A DNA stretch of 64,000 nucleotides from Norana najaformis (GCA_964023275.1 OZ029927.1:12069226-12133225), one strand, 5' to 3'; positions 51,010 through 63,744 are shown, counted from the stretch's first letter. Notes: generated by a model from the sequence alone, not told the origin. Numbers and translations are program-made.

Positions 51010-51645
51010 ATGGAATGGCGGCGTTGTCACCAAAACCCCTAAACACCATCACATCACTCCTGTTCTTAAATCACTACACTGGCTAAAATTCCTAAACGAA
51101 TCGAGTACAAAGTCCCATCACTTACCTACAACCCACCTCAATCTTCCCAACCCTTCTATCTTCGTCAGTTATTTACAATACAACCGCTACGCTCAACCCG
51201 CTCCTCTTCTGTCCTAACACTTCTCCACCCGTCCGTCACCTCATCCTTAAAATTTGGTGATCGCTGCATAGCCATAGCTGCCCCACCACTCTGGAATAAA
51301 CTCCCCAGAATTGCGAAAGTTTTCTGGCCCATCATACAAATTCATCGATGCTCCACCGCTTGCAATTTCTGCATCGGCCTTTCACTCAAAACTCAGAACA
51401 TTCCTCTTTCACAGTTCATATCCTGACACCCCTTCTTCCTCTTATCTCTCTCTCCTCTCCAACCCCAAACGCTACCTCCCACAGCTGTCACGCTGTCTCT
51501 CCGTCTGATTTTTGGATCTTGACCTAGAACCGAACTCTTTTGCCTATCGATTTTGTTTTGATTGGGCCCTGTGAATAAGCTGGTCCCCGCGGCGCGGCTT
51601 TCGTTGGGCGCTGTAGAAATCTCGGAATTACGATTACGATTGCAG
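51010..51645 (+). mobile_element. CR1-like LINE 3' fragment (ATTACG tail family)
   Basis: Sister copy of 25862-26440, with the same RT C-terminal codons (broken), a 3' UTR containing ctgtgaataagctggtcccc and a final attacgattacgatt. One internal stretch around 51320-51370 is not present in the sister copy. Confidence 0.85.
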
Positions 51646-52894
51646 TAAAGAAAAAAGTATGAGTAATACATTTATTTTGTTCACATGCCTCTATATAAAC
51701 TACTCGAAAATGTGGTCCTGATATCGAAGGATTATTTGGCTGATGCGCAAACACGACAAAAGCAATCCAACGACTGGAGACCATTTTTACCCTCCGAACT
51801 TTCATCTGTGCTCATTTACTGGCTGCGTTTTTTTTCAATTCGAAAATGACGCTGCCATCATCTGTAGGTCCATGTTTAGTGGGCGACGGCAGCCGATGGA
51901 TAAAGCGCTTGGCTGGCAACGCGGAGAGTACTTAAAGCAATTGAACAGTTCGGTTAACAATGCAACATCGTAGCAAGTAGAACTTGAATAAATTAAATAT
52001 TATCAAAACTTCGTCTGTACTGTTGTCTCTTTGACCGCTAGTGACGCGTCATATATATACAGATGTTCAACTCATGCTAAAGACAGCATGACATAACAAG
52101 AGTTTACGACATATATGTACATCCTATTATGACATCGACATAACAAATCACTCCTTGAGCCGGAGTTTATTACTGAGCTAAGTGGCGTGTAATACACAGT
52201 CCTTGCGCTCAAGATCCAAAGAATAATTTTAAAACGGGTCAGTGTTCGCATAAAATAAGACTATAGGCAGATAAGACTTGTGCAGTCACGCCATATAAAT
52301 TCGGTGAGACTTTGTATTAGCTTTTTACGACCACTATGTTTGCAAACTTGTATAAGTTATGGCTATAGGGTTAACCCTAACCCTTAAAGGCCTGAGGAAG
52401 TGTGCCTTAGGGTGTGCTCCTCATTGCTATTACCCCTTAGCAGGTCGAATAACTTGAACATAAACTTCTGAAGTAACCAAAGTTAACAACATTTGGAATA
52501 TATAAATATTTTTTGTCACCTAATTTGTGATTCACTCGTGGCTCAATACAGATTAAAAAGTTAAGGATCTTTCTGGGTAGAGAAAACCGATCAGTAATTT
52601 AAATAATCCACTTTATCTTTAATTGATAAATTATGAATCCTAAGGGGTAAATTACAGACTTGCTTTTGTCAAATATTATTAGCGTGTGTCTTCCAAAACA
52701 AATGCTGGTCGTGTACCGTTCCAATCAGTGGCCATTGCCACTTTTCATGTTTACATTTCTTTTGTAATGCTTAAGTTTAACCAACAATAGAAAAGACGTC
52801 AGGTCACGCTTCGCATGACTTGATTATTGCTCAAGTGAGCACAAATACAGGCTTCCTATGCCCACATTTACAAGACGTCCCTGCCTCTGTTGTG

Positions 52895-53060
52895 TTGCAG
52901 GATGGTAGATTCGGTAGCGCAATGGGCCTGTGATTTAAAGATTGCCGGTACGAGCCTGCTAAGCGGACTTCTTGTAACCACCCTGGACAAGTTGTTCGTG
53001 CATACTTGTTTCGCGTCTCAGATATAATGACTTTGGGCACGTAATAAATGCAAATGATAT
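52895..53060 (+). mobile_element. Degenerate tRNA-derived SINE
   Basis: Head ggtagattcggtagcgcaat, a B-box-like ccggtacgagcctgc, and the conserved ctggacaagttgttcgtgca body that the 41268 SINE also has (ttggacaagttgctcaccca). Confidence 0.55.
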
Positions 53061-53284
53061 TACCCTATGTTAAATACGCCATAGATATAACTGCGCTAAT
53101 AAAATCTGAAAAATAAATGAAAAGAAATTGTTTTGCCATGCATATTAAAAACTCAATGCATGCATCAGATGCTTCGGTTTATAAGAGTTATGGAAAATCT
53201 GGATACTGCTAGAATTCAAAGAAAGAGGTCAAAAGGAAAGAGAATTTATGACGAAAAGTGTTGAAACGCTTATATAGTAATATA

Positions 53285-53475
53285 ATTACCATTATTTCTG
53301 CATTTATTAGTAACCACAATCTAATGACTTAGCATCAATTGATTGGGCCGAGCAATTGTGAGTGAAGGACTTGCTCAAGGTCCCTACACAATAACCGTCT
53401 CGAATGTACCCGTAATCTCCACGTTACAAGCAGGGCGATCTCTCCAGTTTGCTACTGTGCAATCATACACGTAGG
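53285..53475 (-). mobile_element. tRNA-derived SINE (minus)
   Basis: Read on the minus strand it has a tRNA-like head (about 53475-53400), then gggaccttgagcaagtcctt and a tail with taataaatgcagaaataatg. Same family as 46008 and 6530. Confidence 0.6.
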
Positions 53476-54635
53476 GAACAAATAACTTCATGCTTCACAA
53501 ACAATTTAAGTAGAATTCAAATAGGCTAAGTGCGCGAACAAGTTTGCCTCACATTTATATGCATGCTTTGGAATGTTATAAATGCTCGAGTAAGAAGAAC
53601 CAGGAAGAGACTCTTTATATTGCCCTTCTACTGTCAGTTATGCTTCAGTACCCAGCAAACCTACGGCTAGTAATTGCATATACAGTGTAAATCTGTATCA
53701 TCAGTAGTCCTCGAAGGCGTTGGTCTGCGGTTTTCTTGCTTTTTAAAGCAGTACAGCAGGACAGTGTTATTGGATGAACTGCAGAAGATACTTAATTAAC
53801 CAAAGTAAGTAGTCAGGCATTAATGCCATTGCCATTTCTTAAGCAACTCTTAACATAATTTAGGCTAGTGAGAGGGCCCTCGAGAAGTTATTAGAAGTCG
53901 ATGTGTAAATATTTAATTAAATTGTATTACATTACAATAAATTACATTGTTATTATTGCTGCTATTATTATTTGTTTTATCCAAGGTACACATGATCCCT
54001 CAGGAACAAACAATTTAGCATAAGAACAAGAAATGCATCTCTGACTAAGTCTAAGGATCGGATTACCCTTTGTGCTTGAGCTTACATTGAATATTATTCG
54101 AAAACTATTATCTCCGAGAACAGTAGTGAAACCTTTGTAAGGCGTTGTCTAAACATCCAGACACATACAGAGATGAAAATTGTCGAAATATCATCTAAAA
54201 AGTCAGGACAAGTAGAAATCCTAGTAAGCAATATAAATGAATCGGTGACTAGAAAGAAGTTACTTTGCTAGTGCTTTGTATGTATCAAGGCATCTAATGT
54301 AAGGTTATTTAAGTCTTTCACTAAAGCGTTGTGACCTTCGTCTTATGTCGAATTCCTGCGTGATGAGCATATGCGACTAACTGTGACACACAAATTGTAT
54401 TTACCCGCAGCCACACTAAGCTGAACTCTAGCCGAACAATCTGATTGCCTCGGGCATTTAGGTGGCATGAAAGCGACTAAGCGTATAGTCTCTTATAGGC
54501 CACTCTTCGTTTTTGTCTTACTGAGAGCTAGTTATAAATTTGGTTAGCATTGTATGCATATCATTATTGCTAAAGAATGATCCGACAGTTTTCAAACACA
54601 CCTTAAGGTGCGAATTCATTGCATCTTTACCTGCC

Positions 54636-54670
54636 TACCGATGTTGTTTTGACTGAGCGCCTGTGAATGT
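54636..54670 (+). mobile_element. Short LINE 3' UTR fragment upstream of gene 4
   Basis: About 35 bp (accgatgttgttttgactga then gcgcctgtgaat) match the ATTACG-family LINE 3' UTR at 26330-26365. It lies about 135 bp upstream of the gene 4 start codon. Confidence 0.6.
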
Positions 54671-54804
54671 GTTTTTAAACTTGTTTTTCACATTAGGTGG
54701 CTTATCTAGGAGGTGTCGTATGAATGTTCTTTAAGTTATACTTACAACTTGCAATTACTTTAAACCAGTGGTATCTTAAGCAGATAAGATAATTCGTCTT
54801 CATC

Positions 54805-54859
54805 ATGAAAGCTCCTCTCTTCATGATTCTTACGCTCCACGTCAACGCCGCTCTGGCAG
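54805..54859 (+). CDS. Gene 4 exon 1: signal peptide
   Basis: MKAPLFMILTLHVNAALA then G|gtaagt, phase 1. Good signal-peptide shape with Ala-rich cleavage end. Confidence 0.75.
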
Positions 54860-57800
54860 GTAAGTTAGTCTCAATCGTAGCTGTTAGAACCATCTAGTAT
54901 ATGACAACTGCCCACGCTAATTGATGTTATGCCAGATGAATATGATCTGCCCAACATACAGCCGATTTTTGTGATTTTTCGAACAATTGTATTGCGAAAT
55001 TGGGCTTTCCAAGCCACGTGCAAGAGGATTGTACGTATGAGCTTAATAAATAAGTTGTTTAATGGTACCTCATTTCTCTGCTGTAACCTGCTGAAGTATC
55101 AATTGCATCATCAGTACTTCTGCCGTATCGGTTGAGTATCCTAGATGCCTAACTGTGTACCAGAAATGCAAATCAATACTTACATAGACCACTGATGCTA
55201 CATAATTGGTAGAAATAAATAAATCAATTGAGTATAAAAAATGTATGTCGTGCACTAATGCGGATTAGATGTCATTTTAGTAAAGCAGTTTTCATCTTTA
55301 GCTTAGTAAACGATGCAATTCTTGATTTTAAGACATATGGGGCCTGCATATACAGGATGTACAACAGTGAACACCCTATGCACATTTTATTATTTATATA
55401 GCCGCTATGAACTTATACTGTTTTGGTTGAGTCACTTTGACGAAATATATGATATGCACTTCGTATGTGCGTGTGTGTGTGTGTGCTGTTGACGTCGAAG
55501 CCCTATTGTGCAAATGTGGGCCGATGAATTAGGGAGCAGATCAAATTTGAATGATTGAATATAGTACCGTGCATGTATATACATGCAGCAAATGTTTCTG
55601 CTTCAGTGGTTTTATACTCGCCTATGGTTTTAACCCGATTTGAAAAAGTCCAAGGAGGTAAGGTTAGGTTAAAACGGTAGAAGAATATAAGTTGCATTTA
55701 TTGCCGAAACGTTTTTTATAAAAAAATAGTTACTTGCTTAAAATTAAAATAACACACATGCTGAAATTTCCTCATACATGTAGGATTACTAGGTTTCTAG
55801 CGGCCAAAGATTGCCATTGGTTTATGCAGGTTATTCATTTTGATAGATGACTTAGGGCTTCGCAGTATGTTATGTAGGTTCACAAAGTGCTTAAATTGCT
55901 GAGAGTGTGCAATAGAAATAGAAGTAAGTCAACAATATTCTGAAAATACTAATAAATGAGTTGGCTGTATTTTTAGATTTAAAAAGTAAATATTTGCAGA
56001 TTTTTGGACAGTGTCAATGGACACCATAGGACGATCATTTGTAAAACGTACGGAACAAGTTATGGACTAGAAAACAAAGTGTTTTGTCTTTCAGATAAGC
56101 CACTCGTGTTGTCAACAAATCCGCCGAGTAGAAAATTTAATGCAATCGTAGGAGAAAGAGTTTACTTGTCGGTTCCTAGCATCAGCGCAAATCCCTCTCT
56201 TATAGCAACAGGGAGCAACTGGACTTTCGTCAGTTCACAGGGAATTGTCCTCGACTTACCAGATAACTCAGTGGCTGGTTCCTATGCGATTCCATCTTTG
56301 TCATTCAATCTCCCGTCGGTCAGCTACTACGGCAACTACTCTTATGACTTGACCAATGCCATTGGAACTACTACGGTTACTTTCGAGGTTCTTCCTCCAG
56401 GTTTGTGAGGGAACACAAACTCGTCACAATTCATCAAAAGACACTTGCTTCTGTCAAGATAGTCTAGTACACAAATTTACATTAATAATTACATAATAGT
56501 ATAGGCCTATTGTATGTATGTATCTGGCTATTTATGTAACGCCTTTTAAGAACCTTACAAAGGCGCTAAAACTTGACTATCTAACAGATCTGAAATTGTA
56601 AGATTTAAAAGGAGTTGAAAATGTTTCTTGAGCTGTCTTTCACTTTTAGTGCATTTGCTTCCGAATGTGTCACACATATCCGCATCTTAATTAAAACTAC
56701 ATTGAAGATACTAAAGGAAGAGCTGGAGCAGAGCAGAGTATAAAAGCAGAATAAATGAACTCATGTTTCTAGAGCTCCTGTTTACCTGCGCGCACAGTTA
56801 CTTGAAACAAGTTCCTTTCTTAAATAATTATTATTATTTCTATATTTATTAAAGCGCCAATATCTAATGACAATATTCCTGAGCAATTGGGTCTGAAGAA
56901 CTTGCTTCCTAACTGTCTCAGAGGAGCTCAAACTCGCACACTCCCCATTGCAAGGCAAGCGCTAAAAAGAAACTTATTGTGTTAACGTACTGTGAAGTCT
57001 ACTGTGAGTTAGGTGCTGGACTTAGGTCTATTGCAATAAATATTTATATTTTCTGTTATCTCCACACAAAAACAAAGACAGCAAAATGGATTCCATGTAA
57101 ATAAACATGAGAGACTTGTCATATAGGTTCGATTATTAACTAGCGGTTGTAGCATACAGGTATACAACAGCTAACAACTTGTCTCTTCTTATACATGTTA
57201 AACAGGGGTTCCAGATCCGCCTGCGGCATTCAAAGTCGTCTACGTAACTCACTTCACCATCATGCTGCAATGGAATTGTATGTGGTCAAACTTCAACAGC
57301 CGTCTTCAGTACGTCTACACTCTCCTGAGGGAACTCAAAAGCAACGTCACAGTAGGAGCTTATAACTATTCCGTGAGTGGCACTTGCTATAGTTCAGCAT
57401 ATAATGTCCTCTTCTCTTCGGCAATACAACCGGATACGCAATACGAAGCCAGCGTATGGTCGACCAACAACATTGGATCGAGTAATGTTACTCAACTCAA
57501 CGTGCGATCTGCAAAAGTCTTTCGTTTTGTGGTGTCGTCCGATTCGATTAAAATAAATGGAACAACAGCAGTTATTAATTATCTGGTCGAAAGTGGAAAC
57601 ATAACGCGTTTCTACGTTACTTGTTGTTACGAATTAACGGCTGCCTGTACCCCTAATGTCTTGTTTTACGTTAACAACACCTTTAGCCAAGTCAGTTTTT
57701 ACATTGGATCTTTACCGAATGGCACAGAATATGTTTTTGATTTCACTCTGTACGTTGGTATCGGCTATACTGTGGGATCGGTGAAGGGCATAAGAGTTTC

Positions 57801-58962
57801 CACTGAGATTGGACTGACGACTATTTCTGCTGGAAATACTGGTTAGTTAATAAAAGCTGTTTAAACATCATCTAGTATTTACTGTTTTGTCGCCACTAAT
57901 TTACTGTTTCTTCTTTTCCATAGAGCATACCTTGTATATATGTCTGTGTGTATGTATGCATGTTTGTATGTGTCATTGTTATCACTGGACACAATGAACA
58001 GCTAAATATGATAACCACTTTTAACTGTTAAAGCTGTAAATATAAGGTTAAATCAGATAGCTGTGATATTTATGATGACAGTCTTAATAACAACACCGAG
58101 TGATTTTTCAACTCGTTATTTTCTGCATGATTTTCAGATGGCACCAGTGGCTCAAGCGACTTGGCTCCGGCAGTTATTGTTTTAGCTGTACTATTGGCTA
58201 TCGCTGTATCTGCGATAGCTGGAATGATGCTTGGATTTTTCATCTGGAAGAGGCGTCATTGCCTCCCTACATCCCAACCTCAGGAGATCACAAATAATCT
58301 TCCCGTTTGTCATTTCATTTTCATTAAGAATGTTAATAATTATAATGAAAAGCTTCTATAGCGCCAGTGTTTGCTGCACAAGGCAATGATCCATGGTGCC
58401 GCAGTCAAACCAATACCCAGAAAGTCAGTCCACTGATGTTATGTCATACATGATTATATTGCGCCTCTTCCAGGCATCTGCTCAGTAATGTTTGCAGTCC
58501 AGCTACTGCCGAACAGAACAAAATGAACCAATCAGACGTCTAGTTTAACTGTGAGGTCAATGTTAACGTGTAGCAAAAAATAAAAATAGAGGTCAAAAGG
58601 CCAATGGTAAGGTGTGATTATTACCGCACGAACATATTGCAAATGGATACTTATTTAATTTACACCACAAAGTCATTTTTGTTGCAACATTATTCCAAGC
58701 CTACACTATAACCTACATATAATTTAAGACATGTATATAGAAGGGTCACATACAGCGGAAATTAAGAACGCTATAACGATTAATGTTTTCTGTTAATAGA
58801 CTAATAACAAATCGATTTTCAATTAATCGAACTGTTTTTTTTGTATTACAGCCGAATTCAGGAACGAGTCGCTCGGAAGCTGGCGAAGAAAACCAGTATG
58901 AAGAGGTGGACCGGCAGAGAAGAGAAAGCCGGGTCTACGCGAATCTGGATCATACTAAATGA
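54805..58962 (+). CDS. Receptor gene 4: Ig-FN3-FN3-TM-ITAM-like, lacking the first two Ig exons (spliced)
   Basis: Model: join of 54805-54859, 56095-56400, 57206-57841, 58138-58304 and 58852-58962; the frame closes to 424 residues. Domains: signal peptide (18), cysteine-poor Ig, two FN3-like domains, helix, tail. The V-like and cysteine-Ig exons are absent from the 1.2-kb first intron. Sequence is the most diverged of the family. The TM exon donor (CCC|gtttgt) is weak. Tail motifs are YEEV-x9-YANL after acidic EAGEENQ. A polyadenylation signal lies 133 bp after the stop. It could encode a shorter partner or an ancestral-type receptor; function is inferred. Confidence 0.75.
56095..56400 (+). 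CDS. Gene 4 cysteine-free Ig exon
   Basis: Acceptor tttcag|AT, donor CCTCCAG|gtttgt, 306 bp, phase 1-1. It has SRKFNAIVGERVYLSV (B strand without Cys), NWTFVSS and YYGNYSYDLTNAIGT. No Cys at all. Confidence 0.8.
56500..56640 (+). repeat. Dispersed 'tataacgccttttaagaacc' repeat
   Basis: About 130 bp related to 11755-11880 (shared ggagttgaaaatgtttcttg end) and partly to 37790-37860 and 13770-13810. Small non-autonomous element or satellite-like repeat; class unknown. Confidence 0.5.
56830..56965 (-). mobile_element. Degenerate SINE fragment
   Basis: Contains atatctaatgacaatattcc, gagcaattggg and gaagaacttgctt segments related to the 53285 SINE. Head region weak. Confidence 0.4.
57206..57841 (+). 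CDS. Gene 4 double FN3-like exon
   Basis: Acceptor aacag|GG, donor G|gttagt, 636 bp, phase 1-1. It has PDPPAAFKVVYV, MLQWNCMW, QPDTQYEASVWSTNNIGSSN and GTEYVFDFTLYVGIGY, with many N-x-T/S sequons. Confidence 0.8.
58138..58304 (+). CDS. Gene 4 transmembrane exon
   Basis: Acceptor ttttcag|AT. Ser/Gly linker, then helix APAVIVLAVLLAIAVSAIAG and MMLGFFIW, stop-transfer KRRH. The 3' donor is CCC|gtttgt, phase 0. A small-residue pattern (A/G/S) runs along the helix. Confidence 0.75.
58852..58962 (+). CDS. Gene 4 cytoplasmic tail with ITAM-like motif
   Basis: Acceptor tattacag|CCG, phase 0, 36 residues. YEEV and YANL are separated by nine residues, and the tail ends DHTK. The second motif has Arg at -2, so it is not a canonical ITIM. 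Confidence 0.8.
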   Translation, partial: PNSGTSRSEAGEENQYEEVDRQRRESRVYANLDHTK

Positions 58963-59094
58963 AGTTTTGTAGTTGGCAGTATCGTCGCAGGTACTGTCTC
59001 ACTGCACTTCAGTCCAGACAACTACTTTTAACTGCGGCATTCAAAAAATTCCACGTCTGCGAACAATTATGCGTTATTAATATCATATAGCATT

Positions 59095-59100
59095 AATAAA
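59095..59100 (+). promoter_or_regulatory. Candidate polyadenylation signal of gene 4
   Basis: AATAAA 133 bp downstream of the gene 4 stop codon. Confidence 0.45.
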
Positions 59101-60624
59101 TGTCAAGAGATCAAAACAAGAACGATTGGTATGAATAAGTTCAATATAGGCCTATAAGGCTTCTGTGAACAGGCTGCTACCTGAAACACGTGCAACGTAA
59201 GCATTGTAGCAGTAGTGGTCAGAAACTCTCTGATGTTGTTTTATGGTAACATTTGAATGTTGAAACATAGAAGCAGAGCAGACGCAGAAGCAGAGTTAGA
59301 TTTGACGACAGCCAATCAACGTTCTGATTTCGATTTATTGTTTAAGTGACTATTTATGCTTCTTAGGAGACATAGCAAACCACAAATAAGACGACGTGAC
59401 TCTAATTCAAAATATCTAACTGGTCTTTGCTGGTGTTATGATCACTTTATTATATCAAATCAAAGCTGTAGATTTTTATTTCACACAGAGAAATTGGCGA
59501 TGATGTCATGACAGCCATAAATGCTAGAAAGCAGTGCTAACGAGGAACTTGAAGAAGAAAGGGAATGCGGATCTCGACATATTACTTGCTAACAAGACAG
59601 TGACAATCACAAAACTTTTCTGCATGACAGCTAAAGAAATCCTACTCAACGCTGTTTAGTTTATATAATTGTGTTAAATGTATCATATAAAGTTGAGGCC
59701 TATGTGATCAGGATATTTCAATCCGAATTGTTTTCGCCTAAACCTTGTGCCTTGTAGGATACATGCTGCCAATGAATATAGATTATAACTTATTGTTTTT
59801 GATGGTTTCTGTCCTCTTTATAGTTTAATAGAGAATTTTATTGGCAATTTATTGCTATATCTTAGAATATTCATTTAAGTGATGACCACGATAGCGATGA
59901 TTATGTCGTCGACGATGACATACCAGTGATAAAGTCGTGATTTTGACGACAATGATTATTTGGTTGATCTGTTGAGTTCTAGTGCTCGATATAAAATGAC
60001 GATGAAAATGACGATTAGGCCCCTATGTTGATTGTGGCGGCTTGACGATTCTCGTTTATCTAACTTTGTTTTTGCAGTATTCAAAGTAGACTCTTATGCT
60101 AGCTTCTTTCTATATGTATCTCATTCCTGCGGGCGTCAATTAAAGTAAATTATTCACACTAAACTCTGAATGTTTGGTAAAAGTATCTTTGAATTAGTCT
60201 TAAAATTCAGATCTTGCTTTTGACACTAGGTTGCTACAGGAACTTAGGTTTTGCAAAGTCACTTAATCACGTGCTTTCTGTGGTTGAGCTACGCTACATT
60301 ATTACATAAAACCAGATGCCACGAAAAGCCAGACTTGCTACTTTGTTATCGACATTTAAATAACTTGCCAAGACCCATCATGTTAACATTGGCTTTTGCA
60401 CATGGTGTCAACTGTTAACTTGGATGGGACTCCGCCGGCTGAGTTCTACGCGTGTGGGTTAGCCTGCCAGTGGTGACTTCTCTAGTTATCTGAACTATTG
60501 AATTCATCTAAGTATGCTATATATCATACGGAGCCGAAGAGTATTTTGTAAATATGAACTGTAAATCTGTTAGTGTAAACTGTTCGGTTATCATGTAAGG
60601 ATGTTATACAAAGAATTAAAACCA

Positions 60625-60815
60625 TGATCTTACCCACCGTAGCCTGGCTTCTGGTTTCTCTGACCTGTTGGAATTCTGGAATATTGGAATGTTGGACCTG
60701 GTTTAATAATAAAAATGGATTATGATTTGTGAATGCGATTTTGACTCGAAGTGGTCATCGACTGATGCTTTAGATATGATGATAACGGCGCTATAGAAGT
60801 CATTAGATTAGAGAT
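60625..60815 (+). mobile_element. CR1-like LINE 3' fragment (TTAGATTA tail family)
   Basis: ttacccaccgtagcctggct and ggcgctatagaagtcattag match the 14440-14615 part of the family. Inserted within block copy 3. Confidence 0.6.
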
Positions 60816-62204
60816 GACCGCTGAACTTAGTATTTAGTATTTGGACTTACTTTACTCCCAGAGTGCTACTTGTGGCTGGAAGGAACGGGGAGAAATACCG
60901 ATTGGCTGCAATAAAATGTATGGGAAGAATGTATTTCAAGGGGGGACAGTCTGAACAAGTGAGGTTTTACCCTTCCCATCAACAAATGACACCCGATCTA
61001 TGTCAAGCACTTAGTGGAGAAACGCTTCGTTTTATATAAAAAAGTTTCTAGAGATCAGCGCTTTTTGGTATACATCATTTAACAGGGTAATAATTCGAAA
61101 AAGATGAAACTCTAGACCAACATCACAGAACAAAGCAGACAGAAACAAGTAGAACACGACCAAAAGATTAGCCTCATGTAGTTATAGGAATTCAGTGGCA
61201 TTGTCGCGGGCACGTTATATAATGTATATAACTAGCTATTTATTACAGCCTTTAAAGCACCTCACAAGGGCGCTAATACAGCGATGCTAACGAGTTCAGA
61301 TAGTGTAAAATTGAGTTAAGATGAGAGGCAAGTTAAGTTTATTTCGGCTCTGCATTGCGACCACTTGTGCATTGCAGCCCCTTTTGATCACCGTTACATA
61401 TTCAGTCAATTTGGGATTCAGTGGGTTTGAAGTTTTAGTGCAATATGTTGAAGCAGATGTCACATCTGGTTGTGCCCCGGCGTATGCGTCTAACTGGTTG
61501 CGCTTGAATGATTCTGTATGAGAATTTTACAAGTCAACTGGTTTTGAGTCATGCCAGAAATTGTCGTCGCTGGTTGGCGCATTCTGCAGATATAACTGGT
61601 TTGGCTACGGTCCATGGATTGGTAATATGACTGTACCTCATTGATAACACCTTGCAGATAAGTAGCGCAGACAAATACATTTGCACGCCCGTACACAGAA
61701 CGAAAATAGCGACTCAGTCTATGCAATGTCACTTCATTCAAAATTACAACACACAAATGCAACCAGCGAGGATGTGTCTAGATCAAGAGAGGCTTTAGAC
61801 CAGTGCTTCAATGGCCTCGACAAAAGAGCTAACCTAAATATGGCTTAATATGTGTGTTGGCTATATCTACATAGCGAATAATAGTGTACACATATATTAA
61901 GCCATCTGCGAGTTAATAATAATAATAATAATAATGGAGACCAGCTACCTTCTCCAAAGACTCTCAGTGGCTGTCCAGCTTGGGAACGCCATCTGCTTCT
62001 CCGGAACTCTACAATGAACATATAGGATGATGATGATGATAATAATAATAATAACAACAACAACAACAACAGATGGGCTTTTGCATTCTTCGCCAAACAT
62101 TTTATTAACAGGGTCAAGTAGGGAAATAAGATATTTTGGTGGACAATTGATAGGGATTTTATTGCAATGAATGCATAGAGGAGCTCATAACAGTATACAA
62201 AAAC

Positions 62205-62955
62205 AACCGTTTTCAAGCTATTTATTCGTCCTATTCCTCTTAATCCCATACTTATTTCCTTGTTACTCCTACATTTCCATGATCTTTGCTTGCTTTCTCG
62301 CTTCCTTCCTTTTCTTCATCCATCCATTCTTTATTTTGTTTTTGGGTGATTCCTTTATTAATTCCTTCCTTCTTCACTTCCTTCCTTCCTGTAAACCTTC
62401 ATTGCTTATTATTATTATATTATATTATATACCGTCTTATTTTCCATTTCTGGAACATCGGGCAAATTTCTGATTACAATTAGAATTACAATTGCATGGT
62501 ATTCTTCTTGAAGCCTTTCTTACTACCTTTCTTCTCTCTCTTACTACCTTTCTTCTCTTTCTTTGTTTCCTTGTTTCCTTCCGCCTCTGTTTCCTTATTT
62601 TATTTCTTGTTAAGTTCCTTTAAGTTCCTTAATTTCATTCAGCTTTCTTTGTATGGCTTCTTCCCTTTTATAGTCCTGCCATCCTTCTTTACCTTTTCTT
62701 TCCTTTTTACAGCGTTATTTCAATCTTTTTAATTTCTCCTATTTTCTTATTTCCTTCTTTCCTTCTTACCTTTTTTAATGTTTTTTCATTCTCGCTTCTT
62801 TGATTTTTCGTTTCTTCGCTTTTTCTTTCTGTCTTACTTCCTTTTTCCTGCTGTTCTCTATTTTTGCTTCTTCGTTTCTTTTTTTGTTTCATCTTCCATT
62901 CCTTTGACCTCTTTCTTATTCCGTCTGTCCTTCCTTATATTTCTTCTTTTTCTAG
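62205..62955 (+). repeat. Pyrimidine-rich TTCC/CTTT tract (block copy 3)
   Basis: C+T-rich + strand tract equivalent to 15120-15700 and 40190-40770; a small AT-rich island (62405-62440) interrupts it. Confidence 0.85.
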
Positions 62956-63744
62956 GCGCAGTTAGGTCTGAACTTAAGACAAGGCGATGCATAAATGACC
63001 CATGCGCTAAAATAACCCTCACAAAAGTTTGTCTACCTGATGACATTTGCTTAGTTAAGCAAATGGCATCTTGACTTAGTAAGATCTTGTTTGCCACAAG
63101 AAGAAAGTGAGAAGGGAGTATCCCTGTGCATAAAGTCCTCACAAAAGTGTGTGCACCTGACGACATTTGCTTAGTGTACAATACAGTTAGCTTAGGCTTT
63201 CTATTCGGGTCTTCGTTATGATGTATGACGCAGATAGAAGTGAATGCAAAAGCACCTGGGCTGAGTAAGGCTTTATTTGCCGCAAGAAGGAAGTAAAAAT
63301 GCCAAAAAGGTAGATTACTTTCTGTGAGGACAGAGTCTGTGTTGTCAGACCGGACGCAGCCGAAACGCTAATTGTGTCTGCTGTTTAAAATACAGGTAAT
63401 TTTTCGTTAGATGATCGCTTGGTAAGTTTAAGAATTGATATAGAAAAGCAAAAATTTGGATTTGAACTTAGCGATCGATTCGCCTAATAAATTCAAATCT
63501 GAATGTTCTGCTGCTAATACTACAGTAGGAAAATTCAACATTGATTTGATTTTACATATTGATGCATCACTGAATTGTATTGTACTGAATTTCAAATTTC
63601 CCCATACTTTTCCTCATACTTTTTCGTACTTTTTATACTTTTTTACTTTTCATCATCACTGCTGTAGTCGTCAGCTATAACAGCAGCACCATAATCAACA
63701 TCATCACCATTAAACTATTGCGATAGATTCATTGGATTTCAGAG

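Larger units (their letters stand above)
51650..54640. other. Region between genes 3 and 4: no TM/tail exon recognised
   Basis: Searched by eye for a hydrophobic exon like the TM exons of genes 1, 2 and 4 and for a tyrosine-pair tail; none seen. It contains two SINEs. Otherwise AT-rich DNA without supportable genes. Confidence 0.4.

Noticed and set aside
1418-58962. Naming the family as cnidarian Alr, CEACAM or any other named receptor
   Set aside because: Architecture is similar, but no sequence-level match could be tested here; a profile or structure search would be decisive.
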